From contig NZ_WKJP01000001.1 in assembly GCF_009674585.1 (NCBI RefSeq), forward strand, positions 310,001-374,000: 64,000 bases of DNA, given 5' to 3'. The DNA comes from Haloferax marinisediminis. GTDB lineage: Archaea; Halobacteriota; Halobacteria; Halobacteriales; Haloferacaceae. The notes below the pieces were generated by a model. It ran no database searches. It was not told the DNA's origin and was given only the letters and a program-made list of their open reading frames with translations. The position numbers and the translations under genes were made by a program. Shown piece by piece: positions 27,347 through 35,390 of this stretch (positions within the stretch are counted from its first letter, which is position 1; each line of letters opens with the position of its first letter).

Positions 27347-28912
27347 TTAGTCGTCTGCAGGTGTGGGGTCGATGCTGTCGATGCCGGGGATACCCTCGAC
27401 ACCCATCGACGCAAGTTCTCGTTTCAGTGCCTGTTCGTCTTCGACGTTCTGAGAGAGCTCCATCGCCTGCGCGAAGTTCTTCACCAGACCACAGTTCGGC
27501 CCTTCTGGCGTCTCAGACGGGCAGATGCGACCCCACTGGGTCGCGTGCAGGTCGCGTGCCTCGAAGTGAGGCTGCGACCGCGAAAGCGGACTGCGAAGGC
27601 GGCGCAGGTGAGACAGCACACCCATGTAGTCGGTGCGGTCGACGAGCTGGGAGACGCCGGAGCGGCCACCAACCCAGTTCCCCGTCGCGATGGGGTGTTC
27701 GAGACGTTCGGTGAGAACGTCAGACCGAACCACGGTGTTGACCGTGAGATTACGGTTACGCATGTTCGCACGCTCGAGCTGGTACTTCACGTCGCGTGCG
27801 AGCTTGTTGAGCGCCGTCCGGAACAGGTCCTTCATCAGGTCGCCGGACACCTTGAGGCGCTTGTTGGCGTAGTGGTCTTTGTCGTCGGACTCGCGGCGCT
27901 GGAGTGCGAGTTCGAAACACGCCTCGGCCATGCGGCAGAGGTAGTACGACTTGTTCATGCGCACTTCCTCTTCTTCGGCACCTTCTTCGTGGAGGTGCGG
28001 AAGGAGGTAGCGGTCGATGACGTAGTTGGCGCGCTTGAGCTGGTAGTTCTTGCCCTGTCCGCCAGCGACGCGCTTTCCGAGTGCCTCGATGGCCTGTTCT
28101 TGGGTCTGAACGTCGGCCTCTTCGAGGTTCTCGAGCATGAACTTCACAATCTCCGGGTCGTCGGAGACGCGGTGGACGATTTCCTCGTCGGATTCGAGTC
28201 CGAGTGCGCGGACGAGCGTGACGAAGTTGACGCTCCCCGAGACAGATGGGAACGACACTTCGAGGAGTCCTTCGCGGTTGCGCTCACAGAGAACGAGTGC
28301 GCGGTAGCCACGGCGCTGACTGAAGGTCTTGGCGACCTGAATCTCGTCGCCGTACTTCGTGTCGTACTCGGCGAGAATCTTGTTCGGCGCCAGGTCCTCC
28401 GAGGTCATGAGCACGCGCTCGGAGCCGTTGACGATGAAGTAGCCACCGGGGTCGACGGGGTCTTCACCGATTTCGACGAGGTCCTCGTCGGTGAGTTCTG
28501 CGATGTTACACTTCGAGGAGCCGACCATGATGGGCATCCGACCGACCTTGGTCTCTGCCGTGTCGACGACGACTTCCTCTTCTTCTTCGCCGCCGCGGAC
28601 GATGGACATCTCCATGAACACGGGGGCGGAGTAGGTGATGTTGCGCAGGCGCGCTTCCTGCGGGAAGAGCAGTTCCTCGGAACCGTCGGCTTCGCGGACA
28701 CGGGGCGTCTCGACGCGGACGCCACCGAGTTCGACGTAGACCGGTTCTTCGCCCTCTTTGTCACCGATGTCGGTCTCGATGGTCGCCTTCTCCTCGACGA
28801 CCTCGGACATGCCGCGTTCGAGGAACGCGTTAAACGAGCGGAAGTGATGTTCAGCGAGCCGTTCTTCAGAGAAGTACTTGCGAGAGACCTCGCGTCGCGC
28901 TTGTCGGTTCAT
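27347..28912 (-). CDS. rpoB2: DNA-directed RNA polymerase subunit B''
   Basis: A 521-residue N-terminal half of the second-largest subunit, with lobe and protrusion domains. [13 protein letters not shown] is the conserved protrusion motif and [19 protein letters not shown] the fork-loop region near the C-terminus. Its ATG overlaps the rpoH stop by four bases (28909-28912). It is the second gene of the polymerase operon. Confidence 0.97.
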   Translation of the reverse strand: MNRQARREVSRKYFSEERLAEHHFRSFNAFLERGMSEVVEEKATIETDIGDKEGEEPVYVELGGVRVETPRVREADGSEELLFPQEARLRNITYSAPVFMEMSIVRGGEEEEEVVVDTAETKVGRMPIMVGSSKCNIAELTDEDLVEIGEDPVDPGGYFIVNGSERVLMTSEDLAPNKILAEYDTKYGDEIQVAKTFSQRRGYRALVLCERNREGLLEVSFPSVSGSVNFVTLVRALGLESDEEIVHRVSDDPEIVKFMLENLEEADVQTQEQAIEALGKRVAGGQGKNYQLKRANYVIDRYLLPHLHEEGAEEEEVRMNKSYYLCRMAEACFELALQRRESDDKDHYANKRLKVSGDLMKDLFRTALNKLARDVKYQLERANMRNRNLTVNTVVRSDVLTERLEHPIATGNWVGGRSGVSQLVDRTDYMGVLSHLRRLRSPLSRSQPHFEARDLHATQWGRICPSETPEGPNCGLVKNFAQAMELSQNVEDEQALKRELASMGVEGIPGIDSIDPTPADD

Positions 28913-29136
28913 TCGATCACCAGTCGGTATACGACTGCTTTGTCGGTCGTTCGCGAATTCCGGACAATCTTGATGACGTCACCGGGCTCTGCATCGTCCG
29001 GGAGCGCCGGGTCTTTCCTCTTGATTTTCGGGAGATTCGTCTTCTCGACGTTGTACTCCTGTAACACACTCTCGACTTCCTCGTCGTCGAGGACAGTGTG
29101 TTCTGGAACCAGTGTGTGTTGGCTTACGTCTACCAT
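28909..29136 (-). CDS. rpoH: DNA-directed RNA polymerase subunit H
   Basis: A 75-residue subunit H (Rpb5 C-terminal domain homologue). [27 protein letters not shown] is the characteristic core. It is the first gene of rpoH-rpoB''-rpoB'-rpoA'-rpoA''-nusA. A TATA-like box at about 29207 leaves a leader of roughly 43 nt before ATG 29136. Confidence 0.96.
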   Translation of the reverse strand: MVDVSQHTLVPEHTVLDDEEVESVLQEYNVEKTNLPKIKRKDPALPDDAEPGDVIKIVRNSRTTDKAVVYRLVIE

Positions 29137-29203
29137 GTATGGTGCTGCTGGGTGCTGGAAGAAGCTGTCACGGGATACTACGGCAGATTTTGGGAGCCAC
29201 CCA

Positions 29204-29211
29204 TTTAACCC
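29204..29211 (-). promoter_or_regulatory. TATA-like box for the RNA polymerase operon
   Basis: Minus strand GTTAAATG with GGG before it. Predicted start near 29180, so rpoH would have a short untranslated leader rather than being leaderless. Confidence 0.45.
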
Positions 29212-29363
29212 TTGTTAACTGCGTCTACGAAAAGCGGGGCTATCGGAGGTCACGCACCGGAGATGCGCGAATCGTCACGTATTGGCATGGGGTATAGCGA
29301 TATAAATGTCTTCGGGGCAAGAATCGCGGTACCGCACGCCAAGGGCAATCGAGATGGTAAGTC

Positions 29364-29374
29364 TTATCTATAAA
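29364..29374 (+). promoter_or_regulatory. TATA-like box for the tRNA-Asp pair
   Basis: TTATCTATAAA about 33 nt before the first tRNA-Asp gene. Confidence 0.5.
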
Positions 29375-29403
29375 CCTCGGCTACGAATGATTGCAGACGG
29401 AGG

Positions 29404-29476
29404 GCCCGGGTGGTGTAGTGGCCCATCATACGACCCTGTCACGGTCGTGACGCGGGTTCAAATCCCGCCTCGGGCG
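29404..29476 (+). tRNA. tRNA-Asp (anticodon GUC), copy 1
   Basis: A 73-nt tRNA: acceptor stem GCCCGGG/CUCGGGC, anticodon arm CGACC-CUGUCAC-GGUCG giving GUC, and T-arm with GGUUCAAAUCC; discriminator G. It is identical over its full length to the copy 103 bp downstream. Confidence 0.96.
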
Positions 29477-29506
29477 CTCTCCGTATCCGACAACTCACTT
29501 CAGTAA

Positions 29507-29579
29507 GCCCGGGTGGTGTAGTGGCCCATCATACGACCCTGTCACGGTCGTGACGCGGGTTCAAATCCCGCCTCGGGCG
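29507..29579 (+). tRNA. tRNA-Asp (anticodon GUC), copy 2
   Basis: Same 73-nt sequence as the preceding gene. The 30-nt spacer between the two contains no obvious promoter, so both are probably processed from one transcript. Confidence 0.96.
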
Positions 29580-29734
29580 CTTTTCCGAACGTCACAGGCC
29601 AAGCGACGCGTCTCGTCGCGTCGCGACCCTCTTCGTGCTGTAAACGCCAGACAAAGGGATTTGAACCAGCGAGCAACGCGAAGCGTTGCGAGCGTGGGCG
29701 GGCGAACTATTACCCATCAACCAACAGACGATGT

Positions 29735-29845
29735 GCGTTCCCACACGTCTACGGACCTCTGACACTCGATGCAGTCGTAGATTCGTTCGAATTCGAACGA
29801 GACAACACCGGCTTTCGCCTCCCCGAGAGCCTGCTGAACTACTAG
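29735..29845 (+). pseudogene. Remnant of a DUF952-family gene (C-terminal end)
   Basis: Reading plus-strand codons from about 29735 to the TAG at 29843-29845 gives AFPHVYGPLTLDAVV followed by a short polar tail ending RLPESLLNY. This matches the conserved FPHLYGPLxLxAVV end of DUF952 proteins. The N-terminal two thirds and any start codon are missing; upstream the frame runs into repeat-like GCGAGCAACGCGAAGCG sequence. Therefore it is a decayed fragment, left next to the tRNA-Asp pair. Confidence 0.65.
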
Positions 29846-29865
29846 CCCCCTCGACGGGCGAGACG

Positions 29866-30222
29866 TTAGCCGACGATACCGCCCATCGCACCGCCAATCG
29901 CCACCCCAATCAACGCCGCCAACAACGTCCCAAAGGCGTAGCGCGCCGCCGTCCGGTAGTCACCCACGTCGAGGAGTTCGGCGACACCGACGGCGAACGA
30001 GGAGAAGGTGGTGAACGCCCCGCAGAATCCAGTTCCGGCGAGCGTCGCGAGTGGGTCACCGACCGGCGCGGTTACGACGAACCCCAGTGCGATGCTCCCG
30101 AGGACGTTGACAGTGAAGGTACTCCACTTGCCGACGATCTGTTGGTCGACGACGTGTCGGGAGACGGCACCGAGCATCCCGCCGAGGCCGACGAACACGA
30201 CGGACGTAGCCGAGAGGCTCAC
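29866..30222 (-). CDS. crcB: Fluoride channel CrcB (second of pair)
   Basis: A 118-residue, four-helix CrcB/Fluc protein. Conserved GGMLGAVSRH, NVLGSIALG and FCGAFTTFSSFAVG line the fluoride pore and the central sodium site. These channels are dual-topology dimers; two adjacent, diverged genes usually make an antiparallel heterodimer with fixed orientations. Its ATG overlaps the stop of the preceding crcB by four bases (ATGA), so expression is coupled. Confidence 0.93.
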   Translation of the reverse strand: MSLSATSVVFVGLGGMLGAVSRHVVDQQIVGKWSTFTVNVLGSIALGFVVTAPVGDPLATLAGTGFCGAFTTFSSFAVGVAELLDVGDYRTAARYAFGTLLAALIGVAIGGAMGGIVG

Positions 30223-30557
30223 AGTTTCTTCCCTCCGACGACGAGGCCCAGCGCTGCAGCGGCGAAGCCGAGTGCGTAGTTCGCGCCGACGTTGAGGAGT
30301 CCGCCCGTCATCGTGAGGCCGGCGGTCTGGACGGCAAAGGTGCTGTAGGTGGTAAACGAGGAGAGGAGACCCGTCCCGAAGAGCAACTGCACCCGGCGAG
30401 AGGAGACAGTCGTGACGAACGTCCCGAGGACGAAACTCCCGAGGACGTTCACGATGAGTGTCCCGCCGGTTCCGGGGACGCCGACGGCGACGAGATAGCG
30501 AAGGGTCGCCCCAACAAACCCGCCGGCGGCGACCAACGCCAGTTCCGAGCGGTCCAT
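30219..30557 (-). CDS. crcB: Fluoride channel CrcB (first of pair)
   Basis: A 112-residue CrcB/Fluc protein with GGFVGATLRY, NVLGSFVLG and LLSSFTTYSTFAV, the family's pore motifs. It starts 20 nt after the stop of the HerA-like ATPase gene, behind a strong Shine-Dalgarno sequence GGAGGAG seven bases before its ATG. That points to internal translation within one polycistronic mRNA. I see no fluoride riboswitch in the leader. Confidence 0.93.
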   Translation of the reverse strand: MDRSELALVAAGGFVGATLRYLVAVGVPGTGGTLIVNVLGSFVLGTFVTTVSSRRVQLLFGTGLLSSFTTYSTFAVQTAGLTMTGGLLNVGANYALGFAAAALGLVVGGKKL

Positions 30558-30577
30558 ACTGACACTCCTCCGGTGGG

Positions 30578-31627
30578 TTACTCTATGGTTTCGGAAGCGG
30601 CGCGCGAGGAGGTGGCTGTCGGGGTTGCACCACCATCACGCGTCTCGAGCGGGCGCACGCGAACGTCGTGAACGGACTCCGTCGTGTCGTCGACGACGAG
30701 TGCGCACCCACGTTGGCGCGGGAGTCGAGCTGTGAGCGACTCGTCGAAGTACGTCGGGTCGGCCGCCGCCATCGCCGACACGTCCGGGCCGGCAGTGAGT
30801 CGATGCACGATTCGGAGGTCAGCCTGCGAGAGGGCCACGTCGGGGAGTGCCGACGGACGCTGCGTCGCCAGCATGATGCCGACCCCTGGTGCGCGCCCAC
30901 GCGTGAAGATAGTTCGAATCGCAGGTTCGGCAGTCGTCCCGACGAACGCGTGCGCTTCGTCGACCAAGAGCCACGGAATCCGGTCGACTGTCCCCGCGAC
31001 GCGGGCATCGTACAGGCCGCTGGCAACGACGCGGACGACGGCACTTGCAGGTTCTGCGTCCATCCCCGAAAGGTCGAGGACGTCGGGAGTCGCGCCACAG
31101 AGCGCCGCAGGGTCCAACCCATCGGGGTCGAATACGTCCCACGACTCCGCGAGTGCGAGGTGGTTCGTCGCTGCCCGTCGCGTCGCAGGCGATGCAGTTG
31201 AATCCGCGACTGCCGCACGCATCTCCGCGAGCGAATCAGCACTGGCCGCGAGTCGCCAGACGAACGACCCAACGGGTCCAGTCGGGTCGAGGCCGAGGAG
31301 GTCTGGCCACGCACTCGGCGGAAGCGCGTCGGCACGGACTGTAGGCGAACAATGGACCGTGGCCTCGACCGGTGCATCTTCGAGACCGGTGAAGACGCCC
31401 ATCGGGTCCACGACGACCGGTGCGACGCCATCGGCGTGCGCAAGTCCTTCGGCGACGACACCGAGCGTGTGCGACTTCCCACTGCCGCGTTTGCCGACGA
31501 CGACGGCCGCGTGCGGGTGGTTCACGTCGAGTCCGACGGGGGCACCATCGCTTCCGTCGCGGGCGCGGTACGTGCCGAAGCGGCAGAGCGGTCCATCGTC
31601 GTCCGAGTGTCGACCGATGACGTGCAT
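30578..31627 (-). CDS. HerA-like P-loop ATPase
   Basis: A 349-residue ATPase of the HerA/FtsK (COG0433, DUF87) superfamily. Walker A is VVVGKRGSGKSHT at about residue 39, Walker B PWLLVDEAHAF at about 225, and a sensor/arginine-finger region MLATQRPSALPD follows. It lacks the N-terminal HAS barrel of true HerA and there is no nurA neighbour, so a DNA end-resection role is doubtful. It is the first gene of a unit with two crcB fluoride channels. Start at ATG 31627 (MHVIGRHSDDDGPLCRF). Confidence 0.82.
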   Translation of the reverse strand: MHVIGRHSDDDGPLCRFGTYRARDGSDGAPVGLDVNHPHAAVVVGKRGSGKSHTLGVVAEGLAHADGVAPVVVDPMGVFTGLEDAPVEATVHCSPTVRADALPPSAWPDLLGLDPTGPVGSFVWRLAASADSLAEMRAAVADSTASPATRRAATNHLALAESWDVFDPDGLDPAALCGATPDVLDLSGMDAEPASAVVRVVASGLYDARVAGTVDRIPWLLVDEAHAFVGTTAEPAIRTIFTRGRAPGVGIMLATQRPSALPDVALSQADLRIVHRLTAGPDVSAMAAADPTYFDESLTARLPRQRGCALVVDDTTESVHDVRVRPLETRDGGATPTATSSRAASETIE

Positions 31628-31636
31628 AGCGACTGT

Positions 31637-31694
31637 TGGCCGCGGAATGGCTCTTGAACCTCCGGACGAGCATTTATATACGAAACCGCGGCCA
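31637..31694. repeat. Inverted repeat TGGCCGCGG / CCGCGGCCA around a promoter
   Basis: A perfect 9-bp inverted repeat, 31637-31645 and 31686-31694, flanks the TATA box of the gene at 31703 in the divergent intergenic region with the ATPase gene. It could be an operator for both genes or chance in GC-rich DNA. Confidence 0.6.
31673..31680 (+). promoter_or_regulatory. TATA box for the gene at 31703
   Basis: TTTATATA centred 27 nt before ATG 31703; a strong consensus haloarchaeal promoter for a leaderless mRNA. Confidence 0.65.
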
Positions 31695-31702
31695 GACGGG
31701 GT

Positions 31703-32152
31703 ATGCTCGATACGTTCCGCTCCGATACGCGTGCCATCGAAGGCCTGCCAGTTCGTCTCGTCGTCGCCCTCGTCGTCGGCGTCGCCAGCATGAGCGTCAT
31801 GCTCAACATGCTCTCTGGAGTGCAGGGACTCGCCACCTCAGAACTCGACGTGAAACCGACGCCCGACGTGGTCACACCGGGTGAACAGGACCTGACGTTC
31901 GTCGTCGTCGACCACGAGGGTAACCCAGTCGAAGGCGCGACGGTCATCGTGAAATCCGGCACCGCTGACATCGACGGTACTGGCGTGCCACGGGCGAAGA
32001 CCGACGATGGCGGGACGGCGACCCTGTCGCTCGACGCAGAACTCGGGTCGAATCGAGAAGACGGCACGCTCGTCGTGGACGTGAAACCACCCGCCGGGAG
32101 TTCGTTCGTGGACCGACGAGAGAACACGAATATCTGGGTCGTGAAGGCCTGA
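31703..32152 (+). CDS. Membrane-anchored protein with Ig-like/carboxypeptidase-regulatory domain
   Basis: A 149-residue protein. Residues 19-42 (RLVVALVVGVASMSVMLNML) form an N-terminal membrane anchor after a short RSDTRAIEGLP segment that resembles a pilin-like leader. Residues 55-148 form a beta-rich domain with TPGEQDLTFVVVDHEGNPVEGATVIVKSG, typical of Ig-like or carboxypeptidase-regulatory folds, presumably outside the cell. I think it belongs to DUF7382. Function is unknown. The TATA box fixes the start. Confidence 0.78.
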   Translation: MLDTFRSDTRAIEGLPVRLVVALVVGVASMSVMLNMLSGVQGLATSELDVKPTPDVVTPGEQDLTFVVVDHEGNPVEGATVIVKSGTADIDGTGVPRAKTDDGGTATLSLDAELGSNREDGTLVVDVKPPAGSSFVDRRENTNIWVVKA

Positions 32153-32170
32153 ACCGTCAGCGTACGCGCC

Positions 32171-33439
32171 TCACCGCTCTGGGTGCGTCGGGGCGTCGAA
32201 TCCGCCCCGAACGAGCGGTTTGGCGATGTGTCGGCGTGCACACGGCGGCACCTCGTACCAGCCGCGTTCGAGGTCTCGGTCGACCGGACGCGCTACTTTC
32301 CCGGGTGCCTCGGTGTCGCAGTCACGACAGCGATAGCCCTGATTTCGGCCGGCGCTCTTCATCGTTCGGCCGCAGTCGGGGCAGACAGGTGTCGTTGGTT
32401 CCGTCCGAACGAGGTCACGGACCGCGAACTTCTCCAGTTTGAGCGTTCCCTCGGTCACCTCGCCGCAGACGGTGAGTCGGTCACCGACGCGCAGCGAGCG
32501 GACGCGGTTTCGGAACCGCTTCGTCGGTTCGAACGCGGCCATCGTGACCGTCGTGTCGTCCGCTTCGATGTCGAAAAAGACGTGGCCGCCAGTCCGAGTC
32601 TCCGGGTCTGTGACCACTGTTCCGGTCGTTCGATAAGCCCGCCCGTCCCGAAGTTCAGAGAGCGTTCCGTCACGGAGGTGCGCGTCGCTCCCCTGGTTCG
32701 TGAGGAACGTCGCCGACCGGTCGACGGGTTCGGACTCGATTGCGTCGGCGACGTCACGAACCACGTCTGGGTCGTCGCCGCGGATTCCGTAGAGAATCGG
32801 CCCGGGTGCGTTGGGGACGCAGACGGCCTCGTTCTCGCCGTGGTCGACGGTATCCCACGCGACCGGATAGCCGGCGTCGGCGGCCTCGAAAACGGAGTCT
32901 ACGTCCACGTCGCGCGGCGTTCCACAGCGGTGGAACTCCCGGTACGAGATGTGTTCGTACGTCCACTCGTCGAAGGCCGCCCACGCACCGATGGCGGCGA
33001 GCGCACCGATTCGACCACGACCACCGTGCCATCCCGCGCTCAGGAATCCAGACCTGTCGGCGAGCGTCTCAGCATCGTCTACGTCGTGGAAGTCGCGGAC
33101 TGCGCCGCGGGCGAAGTCAGCAACCGCCGTCGAGACTGTCTCGGGCGACCCGGGTGCGACGACGAGGCCCGGACTGGTTCGCTCGTCTTCGGTGACTGCC
33201 CACCGGTCGAGTTCCTCGCGGGCGAGGTCGAACGCCGTCCCTGCGGGGAGGTCGGTGTGGAGGGCCAACGCGGCGTTGCCACGCGTCTTGTGCTCCACGG
33301 CAGGGTTCAACCGGACGAGCAGTCGCCGTTCGACGGTTCCGCCGCGAGCCTCGATGGCCTCGGCGACGAGTGTCGCGAGGTAGGTCGTACACATCCCGAG
33401 GGTTCGGGAGTCCGTGTCGTCGAGGCCGATGACGGTCAT
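32171..33439 (-). CDS. tiaS: tRNA(Ile2) 2-agmatinylcytidine synthetase TiaS
   Basis: A 422-residue TiaS. It attaches agmatine to C34 of tRNA-Ile(CAU), converting its decoding from AUG to AUA, an essential archaeal function. The N-terminal catalytic motif TVIGLDDTDSRTLGMCT is clear, an OB-fold (about 275-345) follows, and a zinc ribbon CPDCGRTMKSAGRNQGYRCRDC lies near the C-terminus. A TATA box about 50 nt upstream lies in the divergent region shared with the HTH gene. Confidence 0.95.
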   Translation of the reverse strand: MTVIGLDDTDSRTLGMCTTYLATLVAEAIEARGGTVERRLLVRLNPAVEHKTRGNAALALHTDLPAGTAFDLAREELDRWAVTEDERTSPGLVVAPGSPETVSTAVADFARGAVRDFHDVDDAETLADRSGFLSAGWHGGRGRIGALAAIGAWAAFDEWTYEHISYREFHRCGTPRDVDVDSVFEAADAGYPVAWDTVDHGENEAVCVPNAPGPILYGIRGDDPDVVRDVADAIESEPVDRSATFLTNQGSDAHLRDGTLSELRDGRAYRTTGTVVTDPETRTGGHVFFDIEADDTTVTMAAFEPTKRFRNRVRSLRVGDRLTVCGEVTEGTLKLEKFAVRDLVRTEPTTPVCPDCGRTMKSAGRNQGYRCRDCDTEAPGKVARPVDRDLERGWYEVPPCARRHIAKPLVRGGFDAPTHPER

Positions 33440-33486
33440 CGGGGGAGATAGCCGAAGGGTGAAGTAACGCCTTTCGGGTCAGTCCG

Positions 33487-33497
33487 ACTATATAAAC
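33487..33497 (-). promoter_or_regulatory. TATA box region for tiaS
   Basis: The motif ACTATATAAAC reads GTTTATATAG on the minus strand, giving a start near 33463 and about 24 nt of leader before ATG 33439. It is nearly symmetric and could also act rightward. Confidence 0.5.
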
Positions 33498-33551
33498 AGG
33501 GCCGAGAGAAGGGAGACGAGTCCGCGAGGGCGGCGATTTCCGGGGAAAACG

Positions 33552-33559
33552 CTTTATGG
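33552..33559 (+). promoter_or_regulatory. TATA-like box for the HTH regulator
   Basis: CTTTATGG centred 27 nt before ATG 33582; supports a leaderless transcript and the ATG rather than the TTG at 33573. Confidence 0.55.
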
Positions 33560-33581
33560 GCCGAATCACTTATTGCCCCCT

Positions 33582-34556
33582 ATGTCCCGGTCAGCGCTGG
33601 TTGGTAATATCGCCGCGATGCTCCAAGATGCGGGTTTCGTCGTGAGCGACCGCATTGCCATCCGGCCGAAGAGCTTCGACCTCGCCGCCCGAAGAGGTGA
33701 GGACCTGTTGCTCCTCAAAATCCTCGGAAACATCGACGCGTTCGACGGTGTTACCGGTGCAGAGATGCGACGCCTCGGGTCGTATCTCGACGCGACGCCC
33801 CTCGTCATCGGCCTTCGGACCCGCGACGAGGATCTCAAACCCGGTGTCGTCTACTTCCGTCACGGCGTGCCGGTGTTGAACCCCGATTCCGCGATGGATA
33901 TGTTCGTCGAGGGCGTCCCGCCGCTCATCTACGCCGCGCCCGGCGGCCTCTACGTGAGCATCGACGGCGACATCCTCGCCGAAGAGCGGAAAGAACGTGG
34001 CTGGAGTCTCGGCCGCCTCGCGACCGAACTCGGCGTCTCACGTCGTACCGTCTCGAAGTACGAAAGCGGGATGAACGCGAGCATCGACGTCGCGATTCAA
34101 CTCGAAGAGCTGTTCGACCGGCCCTTTTCGAACCCGGTCGACGTACTGGAAGGAGCCGAAGACGTGCGTGAGTCCGAGCCAACTCCCGAAGACCCGGCAG
34201 CAGACCCCGACGACGAACACGTCGTCTCGGTCCTCACGCAGGCGGGCTTTACCGTCCACCCGACGTCCCGCGCGCCGTTCAAAGCCGTGAGCGAAGACGC
34301 CGGCCGACGCAAGAAGACCAACGTCCTCACCGGTCACTCGCCGTTCACCCGCTCCGCCGAAAAGCGCGCACAGATAATGTCGTCACTGGGTGAAATCACC
34401 CGCACGCGCTCTGTGTACTTCGTCGAAGAGAACCAGAAGCGCCAGTCGGTCGACGGAACCGGTATCGTTAGCTGTGAAGAACTCGCCGCAATCAACGACC
34501 CCGACCAGATTCGCGACCTGATTCGCGAACGCGCCCGCGACCCGGCCGAAATCTGA
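33582..34556 (+). CDS. HTH-type transcriptional regulator (MJ1164-like family)
   Basis: A 324-residue archaeal regulator. The N-terminal third (to about 125) is a restriction-endonuclease-like or ligand-type fold, [19 protein letters not shown]. Residues about 130-185 carry a Cro/CI-type [32 protein letters not shown]. The C-terminal domain is conserved in the family of putative HTH regulatory proteins found across archaea, but target genes are unknown. It is divergent from tiaS. The start is set by the promoter distance. Confidence 0.88.
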   Translation: MSRSALVGNIAAMLQDAGFVVSDRIAIRPKSFDLAARRGEDLLLLKILGNIDAFDGVTGAEMRRLGSYLDATPLVIGLRTRDEDLKPGVVYFRHGVPVLNPDSAMDMFVEGVPPLIYAAPGGLYVSIDGDILAEERKERGWSLGRLATELGVSRRTVSKYESGMNASIDVAIQLEELFDRPFSNPVDVLEGAEDVRESEPTPEDPAADPDDEHVVSVLTQAGFTVHPTSRAPFKAVSEDAGRRKKTNVLTGHSPFTRSAEKRAQIMSSLGEITRTRSVYFVEENQKRQSVDGTGIVSCEELAAINDPDQIRDLIRERARDPAEI

Positions 34557-34637
34557 CGCGACAAACCCTCGTTCGGCACGTCCCACGCGTGCGTCGCGTC
34601 ACACACCGTTATCGTGATTCCTGACGTAGCGACAGGT

Positions 34638-34988
34638 ATGTCGAAGTCGAGAGAGGCGTCGCGGGCGGAGGTGGAGTCGCTCGCAGCAGCGGTGGCACGA
34701 GTCGTGGGGTCGTGGCCAGCCGTCGAGCGAACCACGATGTTCGGAAAGCCGTCGTTCCGAGCGAACGGGACACTGTTCGCGGTCGTCTCAGAGCAGGGCC
34801 TGTCGTTCACGTCGCTGCCGGACGATGCCCGAGTGGCAGTCGCAGCACACCACAGAATCCTCCCGTTCGAGGCGAACGGCCGACTCGTCGGGTCGTGGGT
34901 GACCGTGGATATCGAACCGAACCGAGTCCGTGAACTGACAGACGCACTCCGTGCGAGTTACGAGACGGCGTTCCGCAGAAAAGCGTAG
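34638..34988 (+). CDS. TfoX N-terminal domain protein
   Basis: A 116-residue protein with the TfoX N-terminal-like fold: ERTTMFGKPSFRANGTLFAVVSEQGLSF and LVGSWVTVDIEPNRVRELTDALRASYETA. In bacteria TfoX/Sxy regulates competence, but stand-alone archaeal versions have no known role, and no DNA uptake genes are nearby. Start at ATG 34638 (MSKSREASRAEVE). It is convergent with the glutaredoxin-like gene. Confidence 0.78.
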   Translation: MSKSREASRAEVESLAAAVARVVGSWPAVERTTMFGKPSFRANGTLFAVVSEQGLSFTSLPDDARVAVAAHHRILPFEANGRLVGSWVTVDIEPNRVRELTDALRASYETAFRRKA

Positions 34989-35029
34989 TTCGAAGGCGCG
35001 ACCGACAGCGAGGTGGCGGCGGTCGGTGC

Positions 35030-35284
35030 TTAGTTCGCTGCGCCGTAGGTCTGTTCGAGGTACTCGACGATATCGCTGCTCTCGGGCATCCCTTCGATAT
35101 CGTTCTCCTCGTCCACGAGGACCGGTACGCCCGTCTGGCCGCTAATCTCTTCGACTTCGGTCCGCTCGGGGTGCGCACGAGGGACCATCCGCGATTCGTA
35201 CTCTAAGTCGAGTTCGGCGAGTTTGTTCTTGACTTTCGCGCAGAACGGGCAACCCTCCAGTTCGTAGAGGATGAGGTTTGACAT
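35030..35284 (-). CDS. Glutaredoxin-like protein
   Basis: An 84-residue thioredoxin-fold protein with active site GCPFCAKVK near the N-terminus and the cis-proline motif TGVPVLVD. Both cysteines are present, so it could act as a dithiol reductant; haloarchaea use gamma-glutamylcysteine rather than glutathione. The C-terminal SSDIVEYLEQTYG resembles GST-type N-terminal domains. Monocistronic. Confidence 0.88.
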   Translation of the reverse strand: MSNLILYELEGCPFCAKVKNKLAELDLEYESRMVPRAHPERTEVEEISGQTGVPVLVDEENDIEGMPESSDIVEYLEQTYGAAN

Positions 35285-35390
35285 CGACCGTTGGTATGGA
35301 GGCCACTACAAAAAGCTCGGCGGAGCTGTGTATCAGCGGTGCAACTAGCGGAGCTTCAGAAAGGGGGAAGAAAATCGGGGTGACGCCGTC

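Noticed and set aside
29590-29700. Possible third tRNA suggested by GGGATTTGAACC
   Set aside because: Only a T-arm-like fragment is present; no acceptor or anticodon arm can be folded around it.
30558-30577. Fluoride riboswitch before crcB
   Set aside because: Only 20 nt separate the ATPase stop from crcB, too short for the riboswitch; a Shine-Dalgarno occupies the space.
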